A stretch of DNA of 64,000 bases, taken from NCBI GenBank assembly GCA_017656505.1, contig JACDNU010000003.1:32385-96384 (forward strand), given 5' to 3'. A program made the translations under genes and the position numbers. Shown piece by piece: positions 18,986 through 26,813 of the stretch. Position 1 is the stretch's first letter; the number at the start of each line of letters is the position of its first letter. The notes under the pieces were generated by a model. The model was not told where the DNA came from. It worked only from the letters and a program-made list of their open reading frames with translations, and ran no database searches. This stretch comes from Archaeoglobus sp. Its GTDB lineage: Archaea; Halobacteriota; Archaeoglobi; Archaeoglobales; Archaeoglobaceae.

Positions 18986-19810
18986 TCATCCAAGAACGAG
19001 CTTTGCCTCTTCCGCCACTTTTCTTATTTCTTTAAGACTAAGCCCAGTTTTTCTCTTAATCTCCTTTAAATCCCCTTCAATAACATCCCTGCAGAAAATG
19101 TAGTTCGCGTTGACAAGTTTATCGAGCACAACTTTTTCAATCTTCAAAATAGATAGCGGATAAAGGTTTTTCTTCTCAAGCAAATTCTCTATGCTCTCTC
19201 CTTCTGGATAGTTCCATCCTGTAAGCTTTATCCTTCTGCAACTCGCGTAACGTTTTGCATCCTCAGAGAACTTCGTGTTCGTGAAAAGCCATATGCCTTC
19301 GGCTTTGCAGTTTCTCCTGTTTTCAAGAATGTCGAGAAATCTGGCATGGGTATACATCACCTCTTTCAAACCAGTGTAGATCGGCAGATTGTGAAACTTG
19401 CATTCGATTAGATACCTTACATTTCTGTCTGTGATAGCATCTGCTGTAACATCGATTTCATGGGTTACGCATTTCCCGTCAATGTAAACGTTCGTTCTCG
19501 TTTTGTATCCGTACTCTTCCAGCAATCTTGCAACGAATTTCTCAAATCCAAACCCAGAAGGTCCAAGCCTGAGCAGAGAGCTTTTGAGATCATATCTAAA
19601 TCCCTTTGAGTATTCATATTCGTTCAGCAATTCTATAACGAGCGCAAGAACCTTATCTGTAGTTATACCATCGTATATTTTCCTCTCAACCTCTTCGGCC
19701 ACTTTTCTGGCCGTTTTTTCGCTCGCTCCAGCTCTTCTACATGTTCGAATTATCTTGTCCCTCCTGAACTTCTCCCTTCTTCCATCCCTTTTCAAAATGT
19801 AGGGCGTCAT
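18986..19810 (-). CDS. ATP-cone domain plus Mrr-like restriction endonuclease domain protein
   Basis: N-terminus YILKRDGRREKFRRDKIIRTCRRAGASEKTARKVAEEVE (ATP-cone); GFGFEKFVARLLEEYGY...HEIDVTAD...YLIECKFHN (Mrr-cat). Confidence 0.85.
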   Translation of the reverse strand: MTPYILKRDGRREKFRRDKIIRTCRRAGASEKTARKVAEEVERKIYDGITTDKVLALVIELLNEYEYSKGFRYDLKSSLLRLGPSGFGFEKFVARLLEEYGYKTRTNVYIDGKCVTHEIDVTADAITDRNVRYLIECKFHNLPIYTGLKEVMYTHARFLDILENRRNCKAEGIWLFTNTKFSEDAKRYASCRRIKLTGWNYPEGESIENLLEKKNLYPLSILKIEKVVLDKLVNANYIFCRDVIEGDLKEIKRKTGLSLKEIRKVAEEAKLVLG

Positions 19811-19835
19811 TTTAGCTTGGACTTTAGCTTAGGTT

Positions 19836-20663
19836 TTAGCCTGGATTTTTTTCGCTCGCCCAAGGCTCGTTCGCGAACCAGATTGTGCGCTGGGGGAATG
19901 GAATCTCAATGCCGTTAGCTTCAAGCTCTTTCTTTATTCTCCAAAGAAGATCCATCTTAACCGTGTACCACTCTGTAGATGGGGCCCATATCCTTATTTT
20001 TAGGTTTACAGAATTGTCACCCAGTTCATCAACAAAAACCTGAGGTTCGGGGATTTTCAAAGCGAGGGGATGTTCTTCTATCAGCCTTTTTATTATCTCG
20101 ATCGCCTTTTCTGCATCATCGCTGTAGCGAATGCCAACTATGTATTCGAATCTCCTCGCTACGTTGGCGACGTAGTTAGTGATGTTTGATGTGAAAACCT
20201 TCTCATTGGGAAGCCTCACGTAAAGACCATCATAGGTACGGATTATCGTAGATAGGATGTGAATATCTTCAACAAAGCCAGCGACATCGCCTACACTGAT
20301 CTGGTCTCCGATCTTTATCGGTTTCTCGGAAATTAGGAAGAGTCCTGAAATTAGGTTCGATACAACACTCTGGCTGGCGAAACCTATGACTATGCCTGCT
20401 ATACCGCCTGCCACAAGTAAGCCTGAGAGATTTATACCTAAGGCAGGAGCGACGCTAACGAAAGCGATAACAATTATCCCGAAATAGATCATTTTTAGCA
20501 TGAGCTCGAGCTGATCCCGTTTCATCTTGTCGATGAGAGCCCTTCGAATATTGGTGGTGATAATCTTTGCAAGAATCGTCGCAACGGCCATTATCAGGAT
20601 TACAAAGAGCACATCCTGAACCGTGACGTCTCCATAAACCTTCAAGCTTAGCAGATCGATCAT
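19836..20663 (-). CDS. mscS: Small-conductance mechanosensitive channel (MscS family)
   Basis: GIAGIVIGFASQSVVSNLISGLFLISEKPIKIGDQISVGDVAGFVEDI. Confidence 0.9.
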   Translation of the reverse strand: MIDLLSLKVYGDVTVQDVLFVILIMAVATILAKIITTNIRRALIDKMKRDQLELMLKMIYFGIIVIAFVSVAPALGINLSGLLVAGGIAGIVIGFASQSVVSNLISGLFLISEKPIKIGDQISVGDVAGFVEDIHILSTIIRTYDGLYVRLPNEKVFTSNITNYVANVARRFEYIVGIRYSDDAEKAIEIIKRLIEEHPLALKIPEPQVFVDELGDNSVNLKIRIWAPSTEWYTVKMDLLWRIKKELEANGIEIPFPQRTIWFANEPWASEKNPG

Positions 20664-20717
20664 CCTATCACCCTAAATTGATTGAACTTTGACTGAACTT
20701 TCAATACCCTCACAATT

Positions 20718-21425
20718 TCAGTAACCCCATTCCATCACGAATTTCTTCCCAACCATCGGGATTTTTCTTGCTGTATACAGTTCCAGAGCTTTTTTCATCC
20801 CTTCAGCTAGTGGCCTCGCGATGAAGTTAGTTCCAGCAACTCTCGGATTTTCTATGTTCATTGAGGCCTTGGAAGCAACCATTTTCTCATCAAAGTAAAT
20901 CTTCATCCCAAATATATCGAAAACCGCAGTGCTTATTTCTGCCCACTCGTTTGATTCATTCGTCACCTTTAACCTCAGTACTCCCTCCCTTTGGTGATCC
21001 ACGTCGGGAATCTGATTGAAAACTCTGCTTTCCCAGTATCTGCAAATGATTCCATCCCTGGGATTACCGTAAAGGGAGAATTTTGGATTATTAAGGCTGA
21101 AGACATCCAGAATGTCAACGTTCTTTTTCGCCGCAAGAAAGACGCCAACTTCAATAGGAAATGTAAGATAGACGTCCATAGATGATTTTGGTTCCGAAAT
21201 TACGGTCTCTTTAAACTTTATCTGCAGAAAATTGGTTAGCTCTTTTGGTAAGTTTACGGGTTCGACTGGATTAACGATAAGCCTACCGCTTCTGCCGAGG
21301 ATAACCTTCTCTTTTCTTTCCCTTCCCTCTCGAACGTAGCGATAGGCATTGCCTTCTTCCTCAATCCTTACTTTGATTTCCCCGAACTTTATCGAGAATT
21401 CTGAAAGCTCGTAGTAGCCGTACAC
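20718..21425 (-). CDS. DUF432-like protein
   Basis: MYGYYELSEFSIKFGEIKVRIEEEGNAYRYVREG; adjacent to and co-oriented with mscS. Confidence 0.6.
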   Translation of the reverse strand: MYGYYELSEFSIKFGEIKVRIEEEGNAYRYVREGRERKEKVILGRSGRLIVNPVEPVNLPKELTNFLQIKFKETVISEPKSSMDVYLTFPIEVGVFLAAKKNVDILDVFSLNNPKFSLYGNPRDGIICRYWESRVFNQIPDVDHQREGVLRLKVTNESNEWAEISTAVFDIFGMKIYFDEKMVASKASMNIENPRVAGTNFIARPLAEGMKKALELYTARKIPMVGKKFVMEWGY

Positions 21426-21557
21426 GGAGAAGGTTAGCTTAAAGTTGATAAAAATCTTTGGGTCTGGAAAATACTGAGAAATATTGGGGAAATTTGGGAA
21501 AACAGAAGATTAGGGGTTACTTATCCCTACTTTGCTTGGTTCTTTCAATCGTTTTGG

Positions 21558-22340
21558 CTATCGTCTCAACCTCTTGAATTCTTCTACAACTTGCGGCAGA
21601 ATTTCCTCAGCTTTTCCATACGCAACCGCATCGAAAATGTGATCTTTTTCTGTTGGTTCGAGATTCACTATCGCAAGCTTCGCTCCACTCCTTTTCGCAA
21701 TTTCGGGCAGGCTTGCAGCAGGGTATACAACAAGCGAAGAACCGACTACGATGAACACGTCACATTTTCTTGACTCTTCCATGGCTTCCGAAAGCACATC
21801 AGGTGGTAAAGGTTCTCCAAAGAAAACAACTCTTGGCTTTAAAAGCTCACTCCCGCAAACCTCGCAAACGGGCTGTTTCTTCTTCAGAATCTCTTCGATA
21901 TATTCCCAATCGTATTCTTTCCCACATTCTAGGCAGTCAACATAGCTCATCGAGCCGTGGAGCTCAAGGACTTTTTTACTTCCCGCACTCTGATGGAGCA
22001 TATCGATGTTCTGGGTTATCACAGCCTTGACAACTCCTTCCTCTTCCAGCTCTGCGATAGCATAATGAGCCGGATTGGGGGATGCTTTGGCTTTGACTAT
22101 CAGCTCCTTCGCAAACTCCCAGAATTTGGCCGGATTCCTTTTGAATCCGTAAATTGATGCAACCTCTTCGGGATTCCATCTCATCCATAATCCGTCTGCC
22201 CCTCTGAAAGTTGGTATTCCACTTGCCACCGAAATGCCAGAGCCAGTAAAAACCACCGCATGTTTGGCATTTACCAACATCCGGGAAATCTTTTTAATCT
22301 GCTCCTCTATTATGTCCATGTCCGTATCTTCAAAACTCAT
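21558..22340 (-). CDS. Sir2-family NAD-dependent deacetylase (second paralog, lacks Y-x-x-R)
   Basis: TGSGISVASGIPTFRGADGLW, TQNIDMLHQSAGSKKVLELHGS, two CxxC pairs. Confidence 0.9.
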   Translation of the reverse strand: MSFEDTDMDIIEEQIKKISRMLVNAKHAVVFTGSGISVASGIPTFRGADGLWMRWNPEEVASIYGFKRNPAKFWEFAKELIVKAKASPNPAHYAIAELEEEGVVKAVITQNIDMLHQSAGSKKVLELHGSMSYVDCLECGKEYDWEYIEEILKKKQPVCEVCGSELLKPRVVFFGEPLPPDVLSEAMEESRKCDVFIVVGSSLVVYPAASLPEIAKRSGAKLAIVNLEPTEKDHIFDAVAYGKAEEILPQVVEEFKRLRR

Positions 22341-22393
22341 AGGACAAAAAATTTATTAATTGCTCTCAGGATGAATGCTCAGGAGGGATTAAA

Positions 22394-23086
22394 ACGGCGA
22401 GAAAAAGACATGCGAGAGTGAAGGATAAGTGGACTCTCAAAAAGTGGTACAAGCTCATAGCTCCCGAATACTTTGGAATGGGAGAGGTAGGTGAAACTCC
22501 CGCGGACGAGCCGGAGAAAGTGCTGAACAGGGTGGTAGAAGTCACTTTAGCCGAGCTGACAAACGATTACTCAAATCAGAACCCTTACAAGAAGCTTTAC
22601 TTTAAAGTTTATAAAGTTGCGGGAAGCAACGCTTACACGAGTTTCTTCAGATATGAACTCGGCAGAGATTACATCAACAGCTTGACGAGGAGAAGGACAA
22701 CGAAGGTTGAGGATGTCGTTGACATCACAACCAGTGATGGTTATGTGCTGAGAGTAAAGCCCGTAGCTTTCACCATCCGGAGGTGCAAGACATCCCAGCG
22801 AAGCGCGATAAGGAAAATAATGAGGGAAATCATCTTAAACTCCAGCAATACCAACTTCGTGCAGTTCATTCAGGAGTGCATCCTCGGAAAGATTCCTTCT
22901 GAAATATACAAGAATGCTAAGAAGATATATCCACTGAGGAGAGTTGAGATAAGGAAGATAGAGCTGCTGAAAGAGCCAAAGGGAATTGAGAAGGGAGTCT
23001 TTGAAGAGGAAGTGAAGGAAGAGGTTGAGGCCAAAGAAGTAAAGGAAGTCGCAGAGCGACCAGAGAAAGCCGAGGCAGAAGCTTAA
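22394..23086 (+). CDS. rps3ae: Ribosomal protein S3Ae (eS1); proposed ACG start at 22394, first canonical start is GTG at 22418
   Basis: KDKWTLKKWYKLIAPEYFGMGEVGETPADEPEKVLNRVVEVTLAELT; AGGAGGG at 22381-22387 lies 6 nt before ACG, encoding (M)ARKRHARVKDKW. Confidence 0.85.
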   Translation, partial: TARKRHARVKDKWTLKKWYKLIAPEYFGMGEVGETPADEPEKVLNRVVEVTLAELTNDYSNQNPYKKLYFKVYKVAGSNAYTSFFRYELGRDYINSLTRRRTTKVEDVVDITTSDGYVLRVKPVAFTIRRCKTSQRSAIRKIMREIILNSSNTNFVQFIQECILGKIPSEIYKNAKKIYPLRRVEIRKIELLKEPKGIEKGVFEEEVKEEVEAKEVKEVAERPEKAEAEA

Positions 23087-23176
23087 AAAGGGCTTAGAAT
23101 AAGTCTGAGATTATGGAAGCTTAATGAGGGCTAAGAAGGTTTAAAGGTTTAAAGAATATTTTTATTTTCAATTCAA

Positions 23177-24034
23177 ATGAGAAAGCTCGGCCTAATAGCG
23201 GTTGCGATCATCTGGGCATCATCTTTTATTTTCATAAAGTGGGGATTGTTGGAGCTTAAGCCCTTCAATCTAGCTTTCTGGAGATTCCTTTTGGCCTCAC
23301 CTCTGCTTTTTGGGTACGTTTATTTAAGAAAAAGGGACAAATTGCTCAGCTTTGAAAAGCGGGATTTTCTGCCTCTGGTAGTTTTGGGGTTGACTGGTGT
23401 TTCCTTACTTTACGCCGTTCAGTTCATGGCATTGAAATTCACAACTGCTACGAACGCTTCGATCCTCATTAACAGCTCTGTTCTTTTCATCGCTGCATTC
23501 TCGATTCTTCTTTTGGGGGAGAGGATAACAACAGCAAGGGCTGGAGGAATAGTCGTTGGAATGGTCGGGATATCCTTAGTGCTTTCAAACGGCAAGCTGA
23601 ATTTCTTCAGCAGCACAACCCTCACAGGAGATCTTCTGATGATCTTTGACGGCTTGTTGTGGGCTATTTACACGATCGGCGGAAAATCCCTTCTTGAAAG
23701 GCATGAGGCTGATGCTCTAACAGCTTGGGCTTTTGTTGCGGGAATCTTTACCCTCCTCCCCTTCTTAACCTTCGAAGGACTGCAAATTCCGATAAAAATG
23801 CTCAGCTGGGCCTCGATAATTTTTTTGGCAGTTTTCTGCTCGTTTGTAGGGTATCTGATATGGTACAAAGCTCTGGAGGTAGAAGATGCATCGAAGGTTG
23901 CGATATACATTTACATGATCCCCTTTTTTACTGCGATAATGGCGTTCTTTCTTTTGAATGAGAAGATAACGGTTATTAAGATTTTGGGAGGGGTTTTAAC
24001 AATTTTAGGAGTTTATTTGGCTGAACGGGGCTAG
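23177..24034 (+). CDS. DMT/EamA-family transporter
   Basis: Two EamA repeats, AIIWASSFIFIKWGLLELKPFNLAFWRFLLA. Confidence 0.85.
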   Translation: MRKLGLIAVAIIWASSFIFIKWGLLELKPFNLAFWRFLLASPLLFGYVYLRKRDKLLSFEKRDFLPLVVLGLTGVSLLYAVQFMALKFTTATNASILINSSVLFIAAFSILLLGERITTARAGGIVVGMVGISLVLSNGKLNFFSSTTLTGDLLMIFDGLLWAIYTIGGKSLLERHEADALTAWAFVAGIFTLLPFLTFEGLQIPIKMLSWASIIFLAVFCSFVGYLIWYKALEVEDASKVAIYIYMIPFFTAIMAFFLLNEKITVIKILGGVLTILGVYLAERG

Positions 24035-24236
24035 AATTGGAATATTTCTGTGTTTGGTTTCTATTGGCGTTAAAGATTATGTCAGATGCAGGAGATGTTG
24101 GAGAAGTTGGTGGTGAGGCAACAGAGGTCTCGATTGATGGTTTTGAAGATTGAGGAGAAGTGAGGGGTTAATTTTAAAGTAAGTATTTTTTAAAACTCTG
24201 ATAAGTTTTTTATATACCTCTATAAAATCAACCACT

Positions 24237-24743
24237 ATGTCAGATCCAAATGATAAAGTTATAATTTTTATTGATGGATCTAACTTATTTTACGCTTGTA
24301 AAAGATTTAGTAGTGGGTTCAAAGTAGATTACGAAAAGCTTAGAAACATTTTAGCTGATGGAAGGAAATTAATCAGGGTATATTATTATGGTTTATTCAA
24401 TCCATTCGACGGTAAAGTAAAAGAGAGGCAAATGAAATTCTTTCATGCCCTCCAAGAGATGGGATTTGAGGTTGTATACAAACCACTAAGAAAACGAAGT
24501 GATAATATGGTCGAGATAGCTTTAGCTGTAGACTTACTATCTTTGGGTTATAAGAAAGCTTATGATATTGCGGTATTAGTTACAGGAGATGGCGATTTTG
24601 TTCGTGCGGTAGAGGTTATTAAATCAAGAGGATTGAGAGTTGAAGTTGCAATGTTTGAAAGTGCTACCAATCCAGAACTCAGAAGGAAAGCTGACAAGTT
24701 TATATCACTCGACAGCTTGGCAGACAAATTTGAGAAGAAGTAG
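24237..24743 (+). CDS. NYN-domain (LabA/DUF88-like) putative ribonuclease
   Basis: IIFIDGSNLFYACKRF, VDLLSLGYKKAYDIAVLVTGDGDFVRAVEVIKSRGLRVEV. Confidence 0.85.
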   Translation: MSDPNDKVIIFIDGSNLFYACKRFSSGFKVDYEKLRNILADGRKLIRVYYYGLFNPFDGKVKERQMKFFHALQEMGFEVVYKPLRKRSDNMVEIALAVDLLSLGYKKAYDIAVLVTGDGDFVRAVEVIKSRGLRVEVAMFESATNPELRRKADKFISLDSLADKFEKK

Positions 24744-24751
24744 TTTTTATT

Positions 24752-24801
24752 GCGGGTGACCAGCCTGATAGGCCGCTATGGGGGAACGCCCCGCCACCCG
24801 C
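24752..24801 (-). ncRNA. Candidate structured RNA, three-way junction
   Basis: Minus strand GCGGGUG-GC-GGGG(CGUUC)CCCC-AUAG-CGGCC(UAUCA)GGCUG-GU-CACCCGC; strongly GC-rich against an AT-rich flank; TTATAAG about 25 bp upstream on the minus strand. Confidence 0.4.
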
Positions 24802-24948
24802 AGAGGTCTTATCTAAACAGTACTTATAATTTCAATATTTAAAGTTTTTTAAAGATTAATGATCTCATGATTTCGCGATATGATCGAGCATGTCAAGAGT
24901 AACTCATTAGGTACACTCCTCTTTTTATACCTCTTTTTGAAAAGTTAG

Positions 24949-25182
24949 GCCCTGGATTCTGGAGAGCTTTTTGAGATAAACCATCTGACCATCGATGAAG
25001 TAAAGAAGTGGCCCTTGGAGAAACAGCTGAAATGAATTATTGCCCTGAATTTGATTGCCGAGAGAGTTAAGACAGAGACTCCCGAAGCTCCAGAGATCCC
25101 TAAGTTCCTGGAAATCGGACGGCGTAGGGGAAGATCTTTCGCTAGGAGAGGGAACAAAATAGTCATGCTCAGCAATCGTTAA
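24949..25182 (+). pseudogene. Coding remnant interrupted by an in-frame TGA
   Basis: Reads ALDSGELFEINHLTIDEVKKWPLEKQLK*IIALNLIAERVKTETPEAPEIPKFLEIGRRRGRSFARRGNKIVMLSNR* with protein-like composition; TAG directly upstream, TGA at 25033. Confidence 0.45.
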
Positions 25183-25212
25183 AGTTTTATTTTTCAATTT
25201 CAAATTATTTTT

Positions 25213-26712
25213 GTGACAATCAAAAAGAAAGTTACACTTTTAAAGAAGCTAACTAAGAATGAAATGATTGAAATTTGCAAAAATCATGGGATTAAGGGTT
25301 ATTCTGGGTTAAATCAAACAAAACTGGCTGAACACATTGCAAAAAATTGTGATTTGAGTTTAAAAGAGCTTGAAAATATCGTAAACTCTTTTTACGAGCA
25401 AAAACTCATCGCCAAAGTGAACGACGCAAAAGATCACTTTTTGTTGAAAAAGGTCAACATTGAGCATTTCGACGAGGATAGGGTGATAGCAGATGTTTCG
25501 GGCTACAGAGTTAAAATCTCTAATCTGGGTAAAGACGACTTCTCATATTCCTGCGATGAGAAGTGTGCTGATTATACCTATCAAGTCAAGAAGGACCGTT
25601 ATCCATTCTGCAAGCACTATACGGCTGTATTGGCTGAACTGGTTTATCAAGGTTTGGTGGATCCAACTAACTTGAACTATGTTTCTGGTAAGGTTCTTGA
25701 TGCTTTGCTTGCTCTTGTTGACGAGAGAAGAAAGGAAGAAGGAGTTTTAAAGCCGATTGGGAGGGATATCGAGAATACTCTGAACAACCTCATTCAAGAT
25801 TACATCGAAATCTCCAGACAAAACACCAATCTATCCAGAAAGAAGTATAACGGGCCACCAGAGAGGATTTTCGAAGTTCTTACTGAGCAAGCTTTCCAGC
25901 TTCTTGAATTCGATACAATCTCAAGGAGTAAGGAAGCAGGATGGGATCTACTCGTGATTGGAACCCATGCAACTCCCCCATACATAGCCGTTATAGAATG
26001 TAAAACAGCCGCAAGCGGTGTCTATGACTACATCACTAAAAACCCAGATTATTTGGTCAGGCTCAAATCTTACTGCATTGATCTGGTTAAGGAGAAGCTT
26101 CTCGGAGTTTACAAGGACTATGTCAGGTACATGCTTGTTGTAGGCCCCGATTTTCCCAGAGAAATTGAGAGGTATTCCATGCAGTTCAGGCACATGACGG
26201 GTGGGATCAAGCTCTCATTTCTGCCAGCTCCAACCTTGGTGTATCTGGTGAAGAGATATCGGGAGAATCCCATTCTCACGCATGACCTTCTTGAAATACT
26301 GTTCAGCTCGGAGAAGGTTGTTAGAGAAGAGGATGTGGACAGATTTTTTGAGGAGGCAGAGAGGAGAATAGAAAGCCTAATCGAAATCGCAAGGCAGAGA
26401 CTGAGGGATAAGTTCAGAGAATTCGCTTCAAGGACCGCAGATGCATGCTTCGTTAAAATGGATGAGATTCTGCTTCAGAGCCTGATATATGATATATTGA
26501 ACATTTTACAGCCTGATCTTGTGAAGATGGGGAAGAAGAGCACAACTGGCGTTACAACGATTCATTTGAAGCATGATTACTTCAAAATCTGGGAGAAAGT
26601 TTTGGATGGTTTGATTGAAGAGTTCGTTAAGTTGCTCGAAGAAGAATCTGAGGTCCAGCAAAAGAGAACGGATCTAAAAGAAGAGTTGATTAAGTTTTTA
26701 GAGTTAAGGTGA
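25213..26712 (+). CDS. SAP-like plus SWIM zinc finger plus PD-(D/E)XK nuclease-like protein
   Basis: LTKNEMIEICKNHGIKGYSGLNQTKLAEHI (SAP-like); SYSCDEKCADYTYQVKKDRYPFCKHYTAVL (SWIM CxxxC..CxH); AGWDLLVIGTHATPPYIAVIECKTA (PD-(D/E)XK core). Confidence 0.7.
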   Translation: MTIKKKVTLLKKLTKNEMIEICKNHGIKGYSGLNQTKLAEHIAKNCDLSLKELENIVNSFYEQKLIAKVNDAKDHFLLKKVNIEHFDEDRVIADVSGYRVKISNLGKDDFSYSCDEKCADYTYQVKKDRYPFCKHYTAVLAELVYQGLVDPTNLNYVSGKVLDALLALVDERRKEEGVLKPIGRDIENTLNNLIQDYIEISRQNTNLSRKKYNGPPERIFEVLTEQAFQLLEFDTISRSKEAGWDLLVIGTHATPPYIAVIECKTAASGVYDYITKNPDYLVRLKSYCIDLVKEKLLGVYKDYVRYMLVVGPDFPREIERYSMQFRHMTGGIKLSFLPAPTLVYLVKRYRENPILTHDLLEILFSSEKVVREEDVDRFFEEAERRIESLIEIARQRLRDKFREFASRTADACFVKMDEILLQSLIYDILNILQPDLVKMGKKSTTGVTTIHLKHDYFKIWEKVLDGLIEEFVKLLEEESEVQQKRTDLKEELIKFLELR

Positions 26713-26813
26713 TTATTAAACTCGGTTGTGGAGATCTTTTAGACTATTAAAACTGTACTCGAGCTGAAACTAACAAAGAAAAGGATTATAAATTCCCTCC
26801 ACGATTCTCAATC

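Noticed and set aside
24079-24153. 24-aa ORF MSDAGDVGEVGGEATEVSIDGFED
   Set aside because: Too short, no SD and no repeat or family signal; could be chance.
24752-24801. GC-rich hairpin as an intrinsic terminator or as an H/ACA guide RNA
   Set aside because: Archaeal termination relies on T-tracts rather than GC hairpins. The internal loops are too asymmetric for an H/ACA pocket, although an AGA follows the plus-strand stem. Kept as an unclassified RNA candidate.
24949-25182. In-frame TGA as selenocysteine or other recoding
   Set aside because: No SECIS-like element identified, the left end is closed by TAG without a start codon, and no reason to expect Sec decoding; pseudogene is simpler.
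24925-25203. Minus-strand ORFs of 92 and 76 aa
   Set aside because: Antisense to the more protein-like plus-strand remnant; low-complexity Ser/Leu-rich composition typical of shadow frames.
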